A DNA stretch of 52,409 bases from Mesostigma viride (GCA_009746045.1 RPFO01000086.1:831732-884140), one strand, 5' to 3'. Positions 1 through 12,739 are shown, numbered from the stretch's first letter. The notes: generated by a model from the letters alone, not told the origin. Made by a program: numbers and translations.

Positions 1-735
1 GCCACCAGGCCTGCGGGCAAGGGGGGAAGCGGGGCACCGACCAGGATGCATAATTATGCGCAATTGCATCCGTCAAGTATCAGGGGACAAGAAAGGAGAA
101 GAAAGGGTTGTACACGGGTCACGGAGGGTTGGGCCAGTGATGGAATGTCCGCGGACAGTGCACCACCATACTATACCTCAAGCCATGTGCGAGGGCGCAG
201 GTGCTAAGGAGTACGCCGGCCTTCACCGCGCCGCGTTTGCGCAAAAAACATGTCGTTCAGCACATGACATGACATGGCCATCACAGGCAGGGCGTGTGCA
301 GCATGGGCGACACAGCATCATCGAGGATGCCCCGCTCGTGTCGTATCCGGCTGTTTATCACATGCAGCCACACCTGTGCTGGCCAACAACAGCTTGGCAA
401 GGCAACCACCCCCTGCATTGCTTGGATTCCCATGCCATGAAATGGACACATCAGAGAGGTGGCCCAAACCACACGTTGTGGGCACAAGACAACAAGCCCC
501 AACGTGAGGGCCCTTCATGCAACCACACGGCGCACAACAGGGGTTGGCCGCCACTTGCAGGACATGCCCCTGGAGCAGCCGCCTGGTTCGCATGAGTGGC
601 CAGAACTAGAGAGCGTTCTTGGGACTCTAAGAGACAGAAAGGACAGACACACCCTGTTGTAGTTTACGCATGTGTGAGATGCACCCATGCGATTTCCGCT
701 GGCCTTCTGACACAAGCAGGCCTCCATTGAGACTT
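1..735. other. No recognised feature
   Basis: Mixed-composition DNA with several short overlapping open frames on both strands. None has a recognisable domain, a codon bias distinguishing it from its shadows, or splice context. I see no RNA gene or repeat here. Confidence 0.5.
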
Positions 736-849
736 CCAGTAGTAAGAATTCCAACCGATCGGATTACTCTGTGCACACACGCTTGGAGGGCGCCAGTAGT
801 AAGAATTCCAACCGATCGGATCACTCTGTGCACACACGCTTGGAGGGCG
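736..849. repeat. 57-bp tandem duplication
   Basis: A 57-bp unit that begins CCAGTAGTAAGAATTCC occurs twice back to back, starting near 736 and 793. The copies differ by about one base (GGATTACT versus GGATCACT). It lies just before the tetranucleotide tract and suggests local replication slippage. Confidence 0.85.
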
Positions 850-875
850 CCTGGCAGCGCCGGTTTTACATAAAC

Positions 876-1231
<356 letters not shown>

Positions 1232-1792
1232 GCTCGCAGGCAACGGTTTCAAACACGTGGAGGGGCCAGGACCAATGTCAAAACCTGTTGACTGCTTGAG
1301 CAGTTGCAGGGCAAGCTCTTCCTTCCCCTCAGCATCTGGTATAGTAATACTCCGTACAAGATCCTCTGCATGGCCTCGAAATTTCAAGTACTCTTAGTTC
1401 ATGGCATGGCATCGTCGTGCGCGTGCTCCCATTATATCAATCCCAGATCACCCATGGATTTCCTATGCAAAGAAATTTATGCAGCTCTAAGATTCTCGCC
1501 TCTTGCTCTCTCCATGGAAAAGGAAAAGAAAAATAGCCCTGGAAGAAACCGAAGATTCTCAAACGTACCGCCTTGTTGACTCTTGCGCTTCCAACCTTCC
1601 ACATGATCGTACATATCGCGTCACGTATGGTATGAATTTCCCATCAAAAAATGGCAGGATCGAACAGCTGCAGGCTAGTTTTTTATGCTCACATTCTTGA
1701 CACCTTCACCATTTCTAAAAGAGGTTGCAATCGCAAGCCGGACAGGGAATCATATATATTTCCATTGTAAAGACTCGGTCAGCGGCACATAC
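1232..1792. other. No recognised feature; possible intron of the minus-strand exon upstream
   Basis: No domain is visible. If the minus-strand exon ending at 1793 is real, its intron would start here with GTATGTGCC. No convincing downstream exon was found before the GGCT tract, so the gene may be truncated or decayed. Confidence 0.35.
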
Positions 1793-2138
1793 CTGGAGCG
1801 GTTGCCACCTTGGTAACGGCTTCAAAAACGGGCTTTCTCTCATCCTTCAGGTAAAGGCTATACATTGGCTGGAGACGGATGCTAGGAAGAAGTGAGTCAT
1901 TGGCCTCAACTTCTCGGAATGCTAGCTCCGATATGGCGAATGCCGGTGCCTCCAGGACATTCGAGCTACTGGCTGGCATGACGTAGGCTACTTTCAGGAC
2001 AGTCCGATTACCATCAAATAAGCACGTTTCGTTGGTGATCTGGGGGCAGCCAGAATCCATAGCGACCACCGCAGCGAGGGTGATCGTGATAAATAGAAGG
2101 CAATAGCCTGACCTGCGAGCCTTAGGCATCTTCCGCAT
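1793..2138 (-). CDS. Putative first exon of a secreted or receptor-like protein (partial)
   Basis: Seen: an ATG at 2138 opens 115 codons. A basic N terminus (MRKMPKARRSG) is followed by a hydrophobic stretch (about residues 12-26) that looks like a signal peptide or anchor. After two cysteines comes a segment of the type VAYVMPASS...APAFAISELAFREVEAN...LLPSIRL. The frame runs into CTCCAG/GTATGT, a good splice donor at 1792/1793. The pattern (hydrophobic strand, small-residue loop, helix, then a leucine-proline strand) resembles the start of class C receptor or periplasmic-binding-type ligand domains, which algae use in receptor cyclases. That homology is inference from a short stretch. No further exon was recognised, so this may be a fragment. 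Confidence 0.4.
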
Positions 2139-2929
2139 GATCCCCGCGATAAAGTGTTCTTAGCCCGAAATCGTAAAACATAAAAGCATACGCTGCTGAT
2201 TGGAGGTCTTCATCAATGTCGCAACAGGCGAGCACTATCTTGCGAGGACGTGCGTGGGCAGCTGAAGGGCATGTTACCAGCGAAGTACCTGCCAGGAAAA
2301 TGAAGTGCCTGCAAGGAAAAGGATGTCGCTAATCTTAACGTGTACCATCTCACATGAAGCCATGCGCGCATGCCCAACGTATTGAATGAATTATACATCG
2401 AAGTAAGCCAAATGAGGGTGAATATGTATCAACATGGCATACACTAGACGTCAAATTTTTTCCAACGCGTCCTGCATCTGCAAACTCCATAGCACCATCT
2501 ACGGACTACAGGCGGACCATCGACGGCAAGTTTTCTAAACAAAAAGATGTTAGTCCGCAATAACCGCGCACTGTGCAGCGTTTGTTGCGACATCCCGCTT
2601 CAGCAGCGCTCGCACTAACTTGTTGTCAGCCGGCACCGATCACGTGCTCGCTCGTTGGTCTGTTCGTTGGTGTCACTGTTGAAAAGCGCGGGTTATGATG
2701 GACAGAAATATCTCGAAGTTACTTGACAATTCCGTAGTCGTCATACGAAAAATAGTTGTGAAACCAATGATATAGCTTTGAAACCTGCGTCTAGTGTTCA
2801 GTGAAGTGAAGTTGGTCCAGATCCGCTAGCGACATCTACCCAAACATTCATGAAACTTGCTCGAGAAGAAGAGGGTTCTAGCTCAGGTCTAGCTTGTTAT
2901 TCTTTCGCTTTCGCATGTACGGGTGAATG
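2139..2929. other. No recognised gene; LINE-B target region
   Basis: Unique-looking sequence with no convincing coding region. Its right edge is the pre-insertion site of the LINE that follows. It could contain the promoter of the minus-strand exon at 1793-2138, but no clear core promoter motif stands out. Confidence 0.4.
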
Positions 2930-2947
2930 ATAATTTTTTTTAATTAT
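2930..2947. repeat. LINE-B target-site duplication, 5' copy
   Basis: ATAATTTTTTTTAATTAT (18 bp), identical to 8063-8080. The match stops exactly at both sides. The pair defines the ends of the LINE between them. Confidence 0.85.
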
Positions 2948-5900
2948 CAAGGTTTTTTTAAAGGTGCGTCTAACGAGCTCCCTCTTGCCCGCAACCTTTT
3001 AGGCTAGCCGCCATGCGGTCCATGTCGGTCACAGGCTGTCTTACGTGGGTACGTAAGCACCTGCAAACCACATTGTTCTCATGACGGCTAGCCCGGATTG
3101 CGGTCGGATTACGGGTAAAGTGCTGTTCGTGGGACGGTACAAGCTATGGTCAGTGCATACCCGGCAGGTGCTGGGTTTCTTGATTATGCAAATACCCCCC
3201 TACCGCAGGTGCGGACGACACACTTTAACCCCTGGTTACGGAATTACCATGCACTGGCGGTTTAGTGGAGGAACCACTAGCGCCTTCCCTGGCGATTCGA
3301 CTTCGCCTAGAAACCCCCCCCTGAGATCTGCCGTCATTGCTAGACACGGCAAGGCAATGAGGCTTTCACCCATGGTCATCACCCATCAGCTCAAATCCGG
3401 CACCCCACCAACACCCGACACTGACACTATTCCTCGCTTGTGGTTTCTCTGCGCTTTTCCATGGTTCCCCGCCGTGGCGGCGCCGGACGCAACGGACGTG
3501 GCTGCCGCGCCAACCGTGACTAGGTAAGACCTGCCTGATACGCCACTAACATGAGCCAACTCACCATAGTGTCATGGAATGTACGCGGTCTCAATAGCTA
3601 TGGAGTACGTACTGCTATTGGCATTCCCAATACTACTCGTATCAAGCAATTATCCCTTCACCTCGCATCTTACTGCAGGGCTACGGCGGCCCAGCCCATG
3701 AGATCTGGCTGGGCCTGCAAGAGCATAAAATTCAAGGCCCGGGGGTCACGGCCAACAAAGCAGTGAGAGCACTAGCTCCTAATAGTGAGAGTCGCTGGGC
3801 CTGGGCGCGAGGAACCCAGGGGGGCACAGCTTTGATTCAATACCGTAAAACGGCTTCCTCACACCTCACCTGCCACACTTGGTCCCAACCGGTAGATACG
3901 GCGGCGGCTCAATGGCAAGGCCGCTGGGTACGACAGCACATCACCTGGGGTAGCAAGCAGGGGTACCTTCTTTCAATTTACGCCCCAACCGACCCAGCTG
4001 AACAACATAATTTTTTCAAAGACATGTTTCAGATGATCCACGCCATTATTTCCCACGGCCTGGAGATCATATTGATGGGTGATTTCAATCTAGACATGGC
4101 GGCGCACCCTCAATCACGTACAAACCCCTTTCACGAACAGCTACTAGAGCTTAACCTACACGACCTACTGCGCTCCAGGGACAACGACCACACTTGGCTT
4201 GCAACACGCGACGGTCACCGCATCACACGCCGTCTAGACAGAATCTATGCCACGCACGCTTGGGCGGACCTTGTATGTCATGCTAGGGTAGATCGCTCTA
4301 TCACTCTTTCGGACCACTACCCTTGTATTATCACCTTAACGCACCACACCCCACCGACGCGGGGACCCGGTATCCCCCGCTTCAACCGAGACTTATTGAG
4401 GGATCAAACATTCACGGCTCAGGTAAAAGCTTTTTGGCGAGAGTGGGTGGCCAGCATCCCTCACTATACCGATCATTGTCGATGGATGCAAGCCGGCCTA
4501 CAACATGTATTGCAACTTTCCAAGAAATACACTGCTGAGCTCAGACAACAGAAAGGCCATGAATACCGATGTTATGAACGTATTGTCAACCGTCTACAAC
4601 TTAAGCAAACACTCAATACTTATGACATGGCGAAATTGCAACAAGCCCAGCTAGCCTTGGACAAACTGCGATACGAAAGACACGCTAACGCCATAGATGC
4701 GGAAAACCTTTGGTGGCACACAACGGGGGAAAAAATGAATAAAGAATATTTTGCACTCCTCCCCAAGCAACGAACACACACGCTGATAACAGAAATTCAC
4801 GACGACCAGGGCATCCACACAGACACCCATTCCATACTAAACAGCGGTCATCAATATTTTACGAAGCTATTCCGAAGTAAACCGCACCCTCAAGCACCTC
4901 AAGCTATCCACCAAGTCCTTCAGGCGATACCACGGCGCCTCACCACCACGCAGCAGCAAGAACTAGATCAGACACCCACACAAGCTGAGACACAGGCTGC
5001 TATGCTCAAAATCAAACTCGGCAGTGCACCGGCGTGGACGGCATCCCTGTAGAATTTTGGAGGAAGTTTTGGCCCGACCTTTCTGCCGGCTTTTACAAAT
5101 GCGTCCTCGAAGTATGGCGCACAGGTATCGTCCCTGGCAACTGGGCAGAAACCGCACTAATCCTCATATTTAAAAAGGGGTCTAAAACTCAATGGCAAAA
5201 CTACCGTCCCATACGACTACTCACGGTTGCGTACAAAATCATCAGTAAAATACTACAACTACGCATTTACACAGTACTCGACGACCTAATCGGTCCGGAA
5301 CAAGTCGGCTTCCGCGCTAACCTACACATAAACGATAGCATAACCATGCTTATGGACATAGTGGAAAAAGCGTGGCGCCACAACATACTCGGCATCATAC
5401 TATTTTGGGATTTCAAAAAAGCTTTTGACCGCATGTGTTGGGACTACCTCGAGAAGACATTGCGCGGTTTCGGATTTGGTGGCACTTTCACGTATGTCAC
5501 CATCGGTATGATTAAATCGCTCTCATGGACCCTACTCCTAAACGGGCACTTCTCACGCACAGGCACTAGCTCTAGGTCACTCCCACAAGGCGACTGCATG
5601 TCCCCGCTCCTGTTTCTTCTTGCGCATGCCGGGCTGTTCTTTTTGCACGCTCGCGACAACAGGATCAGGGGCTTCCCCATCCAAGGTAAACCGCGAGGTT
5701 TGTTCCAAACTGCTTATGTTGATGACACCACTAATGTCTGTACCTCCACTACCGATGTGCATGCTATCATGGAGAATATCACGACATACTCTATGGCCTC
5801 TCAACAGCGGTGTAACGTGCAAAAGTCCACGGGGCTGCACATCGGGAGAGGATCCTCCCCCCGCTTATCACTCCCTAATCTGCCTGTGACATGGGTCCAG

Positions 5901-8062
5901 CCAGACGGTCACCACCTATTACACAACTGCCCTATCGGCTGCACTATGGATGGACGTCTTGCTGAACACCCCACCTTTTTGTATGACAACACAACACACA
6001 GTGGCAAACTCACAGGCATGCTCCAAGCGGCATCAAGATGGGCAGCGGTTCCCCGTCTCAGCCTACGGGGCAGGGTCCTCCTCACCAACCAAATGTTATT
6101 CTCCAAAGTGCTCTACTACTGCCAAGGTCACCCACCTAACGAGTACACCACCAAGATCATCCAACGAATCGGCAGCAATTTTGTTTGGAAACAGCAGGGT
6201 ATCATAACACACACGGTGCCGGGATGGATCGATCGGGACATGTCCTATATGCCATGGGTTCAAGGAGGCTTGGGCTTACATAATATGGAGTGGCGTTTAT
6301 GGTCAGTGTACACCAAACAGATCTTAACCGCGCTCATAGGCGTAAACGCACACCCTGGTTGTATGTTGGCACAAGAAGCTTTCGCCACAACCTATACCCA
6401 CACCAATGGTACATCATGGCACTTGGGGGCAGCAATACTTACATGTGCGCTCACTTCGTACAAAGGCTTACCATGGTACTGGGCACGTATGTGGAAAGGT
6501 TTAAGAACCTAAAACCGGACAGAATTGCTCACCCTACCACGAGGGAAGAGGTGGCACGCCAACCATTATATTTCAATGATTTGCTGCGCGATAGTGAGCA
6601 TAATGTGTTTGGTGTTTTAAGCGGCCGCAACCCATATGAGGGCTTTTTGACGGCCACCCCGCCAGTTACGCGAATCATCGATTTATACGCGGCTGACGGT
6701 GACCGATATCGCCTTCTGACATACACGGAAATCAGCGCGTGGATCGCAAACATGCCCAGCCGACCAGCTTGGGACAACCTTCTACAAGCAATTCCCGCAG
6801 GATGGCATACCCTCATGACAACCCGCGCAAACCCCTACAAATCGGGGAATGGGTGAGCTATTACCCGGATCGCGACACGTCCGTACATAAGGGCTGCATC
6901 GTTGCGGTCGCGTCGACGTGCGTTACCATACAATTGCTCCAGGAGACACCAGACGGTCAAGGACTTCTCGGCAAATTGATTACATCGTACGCCTACATTC
7001 CAGCATGTCAATGTCACCGCATTCGAGTGGTCCCGTGGTCACTGTCACAGGCGTGCATGTTACCCCTGGACCCCACCACAGTGATACGCGACACCACATG
7101 GCTACATGTTGGCAAGGGGCGCCTGGACACGCTTGCTCTAGACCCGCTAGAATTTGGGTGGGTCCTCACATCTGGCGGCACCCCAACGACGAAGTGCCTT
7201 TTCGAGTACACGGCAGACTGGGGATACCGGCTACTTCTACATAAAAATCATAGGATGCACCCGGGTCGCCTGCGCTGGCACCCCGAGTGGCCGGGCTACA
7301 CCTGGATCAAGAACATTACCTTGGCAGTTGATCACCCATTGGTTGACAAGCGGGCCACCGACGTCCAGCACCTGCTTATGCATCGGGCCATCGGGGTCAA
7401 TTCCCAACTGCACCACCGGTACTCCCACGCGGCGGCGTGCTTATGCAACTTTCCAGATGAAACAATTGAGCACAGATTTCTGGACTGCCAACTCGCAGGG
7501 GTTTGGCAATGGCTGCTGGGTATATGGGCCAAGTGGATGGCTATTACAGCTCCCCCCACCACCGTCACACTATCTACGGTTATTTTCGGCATCACGGGAT
7601 TACGGGACGCGAGCCTCACAGCCAACCAGATGGCATGGATATGGCTACGCACGACGATGCTTCACACCATATGGCAAGTTCGCAACGAGACCGTATTCAA
7701 GTTACGTGCCGCGTACACGAGAGGTGCCGTGGTCCGCCGGTTTATCTCCTCTTGGAACCTGGCTATGCGTCGTAGTACTGGCTCCTGGCGACGGAACAAC
7801 ACAAAGTATGGGACCCGGGCCCTAACAATGACACCCCCAGCCCACTGGAAGTCTTCCATGCACTCATGGGCATGAACCAGGTCTTTACACTTATGCCGGA
7901 TGACGATATATCTACAGTACACTGGCTACCTTGGTCGCAGGGCGCGCCTTATTAATGCGGGCACCCCAATTTAGGCACAACTAGGCATTTCAGGCTATTT
8001 TTGGCATACCTGGGTCACCTTAACTGTTATATGGAAATAAACTAACACCCATTTCACCGGAA
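2948..8062 (+). mobile_element. LINE-B: full-length APE-type non-LTR retrotransposon, 5.1 kb
   Basis: The element has a ~600-bp leader, one long coding region (endonuclease, reverse transcriptase, zinc-finger C terminus) and a short 3' UTR with AATAAA near 8035. An 18-bp TSD flanks it, so both ends are seen directly rather than guessed. There is no long poly(A); the 3' end reads CCCATTTCACCGGAA. The coding region carries at least five frameshifts, so this copy is dead. A small frame at 3081-3527 (148 aa) and a short RG-rich frame ending at 3524 lie in the leader and could be remnants of an ORF1; neither has a recognisable domain. Architecture suggests an L1-like clade. A related 3' fragment appears at about 16.5-16.8 kb. 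Confidence 0.88.
3551..7955 (+). pseudogene. LINE-B ORF2: AP endonuclease - reverse transcriptase - zinc finger
   Basis: The start MSQLTIVSWNVRGLN is the classic first strand of a LINE exonuclease-endonuclease-phosphatase domain. LQEHK (near 3710), GDFN (4078), LDRI (about 4230) and SDHYP (4311) give the remaining catalytic landmarks. The RT follows with YRPIRLL, a palm A motif FWDFKKAFD (about 5404), QGDCMSPLL (about 5585) and the catalytic YVDD (about 5715). A C-x-C-x8-H-x4-C cluster near 7437-7490 matches the zf-RVT region of plant-type L1 elements. The frame must shift near 3680, 5026, 6500, 6840 and 7800 to stay in homology. After the last shift it reads on to a stop at 7953-7955 with a HWLPW motif. 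It is a single broken polyprotein of about 1,465 codons. Confidence 0.88.
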
Positions 8063-8080
8063 ATAATTTTTTTTAATTAT
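8063..8080. repeat. LINE-B target-site duplication, 3' copy
   Basis: Exact second copy of the 18-bp sequence at 2930-2947, directly after the LINE 3' end. Confidence 0.85.
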
Positions 8081-8574
8081 AAATGGGAATATTCGGTGAG
8101 ATGCTTACGGTTATGTCAGATGTCAGATGTTCAGAGCTAATGTTCTGAATTCCTTAAAACGTAAGGGTAGATAACGGTCAACTTTCCAGGGTTTTCCAGA
8201 TTTTTCCTCTCGCCAGACGAAAATGTGACTTTGATTTCGGGTACGTGGCAAGTCCTCAAGGCATATGAAGTGGCAGATGCCGACGCCAGTTGTCGGCGAG
8301 GCTCAAAGGCGTCAAAGCCAGTCACGTGCCCTGAGCCCGTTGCAATTTTCGACCCCCGACCCGTTTGTTTGCTACTCATGCACTTGTCGTTATTACATTC
8401 CGTACGGACAAAGTGAAATGAAAACGAAAGCGACTAGAACCAAGCTAGAACCTGATCTAGAACTCTGTAGTGTCCACGTGAATCACGGCCACTGAAACCA
8501 CGGTTACGGAAATCACGGCCAGTACTGCAGGCGCTCTCCTCACAGCAGGGCGCCGCTGGGCGCGCGGCGTCAAA
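8081..8574. other. No recognised feature
   Basis: Resumption of the sequence interrupted by LINE-B. It contains short direct repeats of an ATCACGGCCA type near 8480-8525 and no credible coding region. Confidence 0.4.
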
Positions 8575-8584
8575 CGGCTTGCTG
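8575..8584. repeat. 10-bp TSD (left) of the long-TIR element
   Basis: CGGCTTGCTG, repeated in direct orientation at 16424-16433, immediately outside the two inverted repeats. Confidence 0.7.
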
Positions 8585-9330
8585 GAGGTATTTTTCCAGA
8601 CTCATGAGTCTGGATGCGCATCCAGACTCACCCGAGCCTAGTGGCGCGGTACTCCAAGCAGGTCCGTAGCAGGTCCGTAGCCTGCATACAAGGCTCGCCT
8701 GTCGGCCGCTGGGCCTGCGGGCGCGTAAATTACTGTAGTTAGGCGCCGTAAGTGCAGCCATGGCGGGAGAAACATTCCGGAAATTGACGGGGGCGGCATG
8801 GACATTTACCTAAACGTAGATTGACGTTTCAATATCTTGTTGCTAAGCATGCAAGTTATCATTAATTTCAATCCGATAGATAAGGCATTTTATCATGGAT
8901 TTTCTCCAGAGCTTGACAGTGTTTGTCGTGGACGACTGGTCCAATCGAGTAAATCAAGGGTCGGCATTACTATCGATTGTTCCTTTGGATTGCTGCATTT
9001 GCCAATTTAGCTTCACTTCGAAGAGTGATATTGCCTTGTTATGTTGCCAGGCGGAGCAAATGTTGCCAGGCGAGTTACCGTCGACTGTGCTCGTCATCAC
9101 CTTGCAACAGTAGTAAGTACATGCATCTGGCGAGCGGGGTTGCTGGTGCTCTTTTCTTTCCTGCGAGCTGTCTTGGTTCTTCTGCGTTGTGCATTGTTTC
9201 TCGATGCATGTAGGAGCGCGCATATAAGCAGGCTTGCTTTCTTTGGGTCAGGTCCCGATGGTGCGTTGTCGATCGAGGGAGCCCGTCAAGCAGGCGTGCT
9301 GGTTGCTTATTATTACGATGATTTTAAACT
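8585..9330 (+). repeat. Left terminal inverted repeat (~740 bp)
   Basis: Begins GAGGTATTTTTCCAGACTC. A TATA-like CGCATATAAGCAGG near 9219 sits toward the inner edge, and a short ATG-led frame starts at 8895. Mutator-type TIRs often carry promoters, so this could be one, but no transcript evidence is available. Confidence 0.8.
8598..8631. repeat. Overlapping perfect palindromes at TIR tip
   Basis: CCAGACTCATGAGTCTGG (18-bp palindrome) overlaps a second, 24-bp palindrome centred on TGCGCA. The pair recurs at the tip of the right TIR (16376-16410). Palindromes at a transposon end are plausible recombinase-binding or hairpin sites. Confidence 0.8.
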
Positions 9331-10498
9331 TGTCTGATTCCCACCATATGTTCAGCTAGACTATGGCCACGTTTGGTGCCACGATGCTACAGTTTTACCG
9401 ATGGCAGCCATATTTTCCGCTTGCGTCAAGCGTTGGAATGCACAACCTCTCCATTTTTGTCTCGCCCGGCATGTCAGTCTCGGAACTCCAGGTAAGAAAC
9501 CCTTCATGGCTTATTCATACTTGCTGATTGGGCCAACGTATGTGCTTCTATCGCCAGCCGCGCTTCTCCTTACACCTTATTTTGTTTGACTGCAAGGGCC
9601 CTGCCTGATGCCTTGGCGTTGGCGGTGGTCGTTGTGGATGTCAAGCACGTGGTCAGAAACACGGTATCGCGGTATGGCATTGGTAAAACTTCTATAATTC
9701 AGTGTAGGTAAAGAAAGCTCTTGCCAGCATCCTAGGCACCATAGCAGTAGTATTGTCAGTACGGTTCCTGTGCTTGCTCGACAGGATTAGTCGTGTAGCC
9801 TTTTTTTTTCCTCATGAAGGCTATGGTTGGCAGTGGTACCATTACATGTTGCCTGCATGCAATTGTTCTAGGCTCGATACGTGTCCATGGTAGGTGATTA
9901 GGATAAGGGTGCTAGAATTTCTTCTAAGAGACCGGAAGTCCTGTTGAGATCAAGGTTGGGAGAATAAGTAGGCGACTGGTGTTGTCACATTGGTTTCTCT
10001 ATGCTAATATGAATCGGGTTGTGGTGTTGGGATGCTGCATGTTGCCACCGGAGGAAGGCAGGATTCATGCTTCAAAAAGAAACTATTGTAGCAAACTATA
10101 GCAAACTATATCATAGCAAAGTATTATAGCAGCAGCCAGCAGGTCATACCTAGCATCGGTCCTTAGGTAAGCGAACTTCTTGCATATTGCATCCTGTCTT
10201 TCCTTGCTTCCAGGCTTGCTTCGTTACTTTGGGTTTGCTGGCTGGCCGGCTTGCTGGCTGGCTTGTATTGCTTGTTCATGCCCACACGTACACATTTGCA
10301 TATTTACGTACACACATGTCCATACGCAAACACACAGTGCTATCCACACACAAAACCGCGCTTGTGCCACTACACCAGAGCAACCAACCAATGTAACAAA
10401 CTGCCATATCCCATATCGTCATGGCTTCCCACCCTACGCAGCTGTTAGCTGCACCGCAGGACCAGTGTCTCCTAACACCATGGGTTGTCATGCCAAAT
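9331..10498. other. Interior of the long-TIR element; no gene recognised
   Basis: Several short frames without recognisable domains. A cluster of short TAGCAAACTATA-type repeats lies at 10080-10135. The corresponding stretch beside the right TIR is only about 120 bp, so most of this segment is absent there. Confidence 0.45.
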
Positions 10499-10741
10499 CG
10501 CTGTCATGGCTGTCATGGCTGTCATGGCTGTCATGGCTGTCATGGCTGTCATGGCTGTCATGGCTGTCATGGCTGTCATGGCTGTCATGGCTGTCATGGC
10601 TGTCATGGCTGTCATGGCTGTCATGGCTGTCATGGCTGTCATGGCTGTCATGACTGTCATGGCTGTCATGGCTGTCATGGCTGTCATGGCTGTCATGGCT
10701 GTCATGGCTGTCATGGCTGTCATGGCTGTCATGGCTGTCAT
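10499..10741. repeat. 9-bp minisatellite (TGTCATGGC)n, about 27 copies
   Basis: Near-perfect array with a single variant (TGTCATGAC) in the middle. The 9-bp period keeps all frames open, which creates spurious peptides (MAV and CHG repeats). The same minisatellite occurs in inverted orientation at 15398-15562, symmetrical with respect to the two TIRs. Confidence 0.95.
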
Positions 10742-11710
10742 CGCCGTTGCCAGGGGAATGTTATGAGTGCCAGTTTACGATGCTCAAGGGCAGGCAACTA
10801 GTTCATTTGGCAATGCGCACGCAGGACGCAAATGCATGCCGGACGCGTGTTCTTTGTAACAGAAAGTGGCACGCAGCGCAGGCAGTGCCTGCTCGCTGGA
10901 CATGCAAATTAATGCAGTCTTCAGCAAGTGGTCAGCGCATTTGCAAGATGCACATGACCATGGCAGCGATAACTGTAATGTTTTGTATCCACAGGTAAAC
11001 CTGCTATGCACACGATGGGCTAGCGCAGATATCGCTCCAACCAATTATGGCTGGCAGCAAGTGTTGATGTGATTTCTTCTGTAATGACTAATCGCATGCA
11101 TCCAGATCAATAGAACTTTGTATCAATCCAATACATGTGAGGGAGGGGTAGGGGCTAGGGCTAGGGATTCTACTTGGTAGGGTAGAGAGAGCAAGCGTGA
11201 AAATGTGGCTGGGCCACACGGCGTGTATACGACATGGTTATCCTTGGCCGGTTGTAATGAACTAAAAAAGTATATATTTGAAAGGTGCTTTCATTAGGAA
11301 TCGAACATGGAGCTAGCCTCAACCCTCGAGATCATGGTGGTGCATGGGACAGTGCAGATTAAAATTTAAATATCCCATCAGTTGTGACAAAACGGCGTAC
11401 AGCTTCCCGAGTCCTGACACACTCTATTTGCATGGGGGCTAGTTTGCTCCTGCACGCACAGTTAGGCATGTATTCAGGCTTTAATTTAGCCTTTAGTTTT
11501 TTGATTATATATTTAACGTTTGTGTTCTTCTATTAATGAGGTTATCATGGTACTCTGTGGCATGTACGTCAGTGTGTGCTTGCGTGCTTGCCGCCTTGCC
11601 CCCCCCTGGCCCACTGTGGGGAAGAAGCGCATTTGCACCTAGGGGAAGAATGCAAGGAGAGACCACTAGGGTCTGGCTCCATCTAGATAGAAAAGACCGG
11701 TAGGATTGTG
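10742..11710. other. Interior sequence, no gene recognised
   Basis: No domain-bearing frame on either strand. A GGGGCTAGGGCTAGGG stretch near 11150 is too short to be telomeric. Confidence 0.4.
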
Positions 11711-12008
11711 TGCACCCACCCACCCACCCACCCACCCACCCACCCACCCACCCACCCACCCACCCACCCACCCACCCACCCACCCACCCACCCACCCACC
11801 CACGTACCCACCCACCCACCCACCCACCCACCCACCCACCCACCCACCCACCCACCCACCCACCCACCCACCCACCCACCCACCCACCCACCCACCCACC
11901 CACCCACCCACCCACCCACCCACCCACCCACCCACCCACCCACCCACCCACCCACCCACCCACCCACCCACCCACCCACCCACCCACCCACCCACCCACC
12001 CACCCACC
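11711..12008. repeat. (CCCA)n microsatellite, left part
   Basis: About 74 units with one interruption (CGTA near 11803). It continues beyond the LTR at 12740-12904, so one original array was split by the insertion. Confidence 0.95.
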
Positions 12009-12739
12009 TGTAACATCCTAGCCCCGGCGTCTAGCCTCGGGCCGAGGTAGCACCTAATTCAAATGCGAAAGATCCTTTCCTACTGGACAGGGGATGCAAT
12101 GCCAATTTACAATATCGTACAAATTATCAATCATGCCAGGGTCGGCTTTACCTAAATGGGACAAGGTTGAAAAACTAATCACTCCCCAAGGGGAGGGTAG
12201 TGACGCTACTCCATAGCTGAGTATCAAGCGCGTGAGAAGGTTGGGCCACCTTCCTTGCTAATATTCCTTGCCACCGGCTCTGTCCTGACCACACTTCAAC
12301 AGTGGGCCGACATGGGCCGTCGGGCGCAACCACACAAATAATACTAAGTACGTGGCTCACACATTTATGTCCACAATTCCCACTTGTCTTTTGGTCCTAC
12401 TAAAAGGCGCCGGGCCATCCGGCCCTTAGCAAACATGGTACACACAATTAGGGACGCATTCGGCACAATTAAGGGTGCATGCTGGCTGTTGTTGCCACGG
12501 GAGGTACTACGCAGCGCAGGTGCTGACCATATACCTAAAGCTACCGGACGGTACCACATTGGTTCCGACTGGGTACATGCACAACCGGCTGCACCAAGTC
12601 GGTATCATGTAGAACTTTCTGCACACTTGTCCAAATTCAGCGGAACCTGGGGCGATTGCACGGACGTAATAAACTCTACGTCCAAGCAGTTACGGCGGGA
12701 GCGTAACACAGCTAAATACTGTTGCGTTGGGATGCAACA
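12009..12739. mobile_element. Solo LTR, 731 bp, inserted in the (CCCA)n array
   Basis: Starts TGTAACATCC and ends GATGCAACA, giving TG...CA ends with imperfect inverted termini. The flanks read CCACC on both sides, a 5-bp TSD, although the array makes that match less informative. An AATAAA at 12668 sits about 65 bp before the end, as expected for an LTR polyadenylation signal. No internal retroelement genes flank it, so it is a solo LTR; the lineage (Ty3 or Ty1 type) cannot be told from the LTR alone. Orientation by the AATAAA would be plus. Confidence 0.7.

Noticed and set aside
3081-3527. LINE-B ORF1
   Set aside because: 148 codons with no coiled coil, RRM or zinc knuckle; kept only as a possibility in the LINE-B entry.
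11140-11170. Telomere-like repeats (GGGGCTAGGGCTAGGG)
   Set aside because: Only two to three imperfect units.
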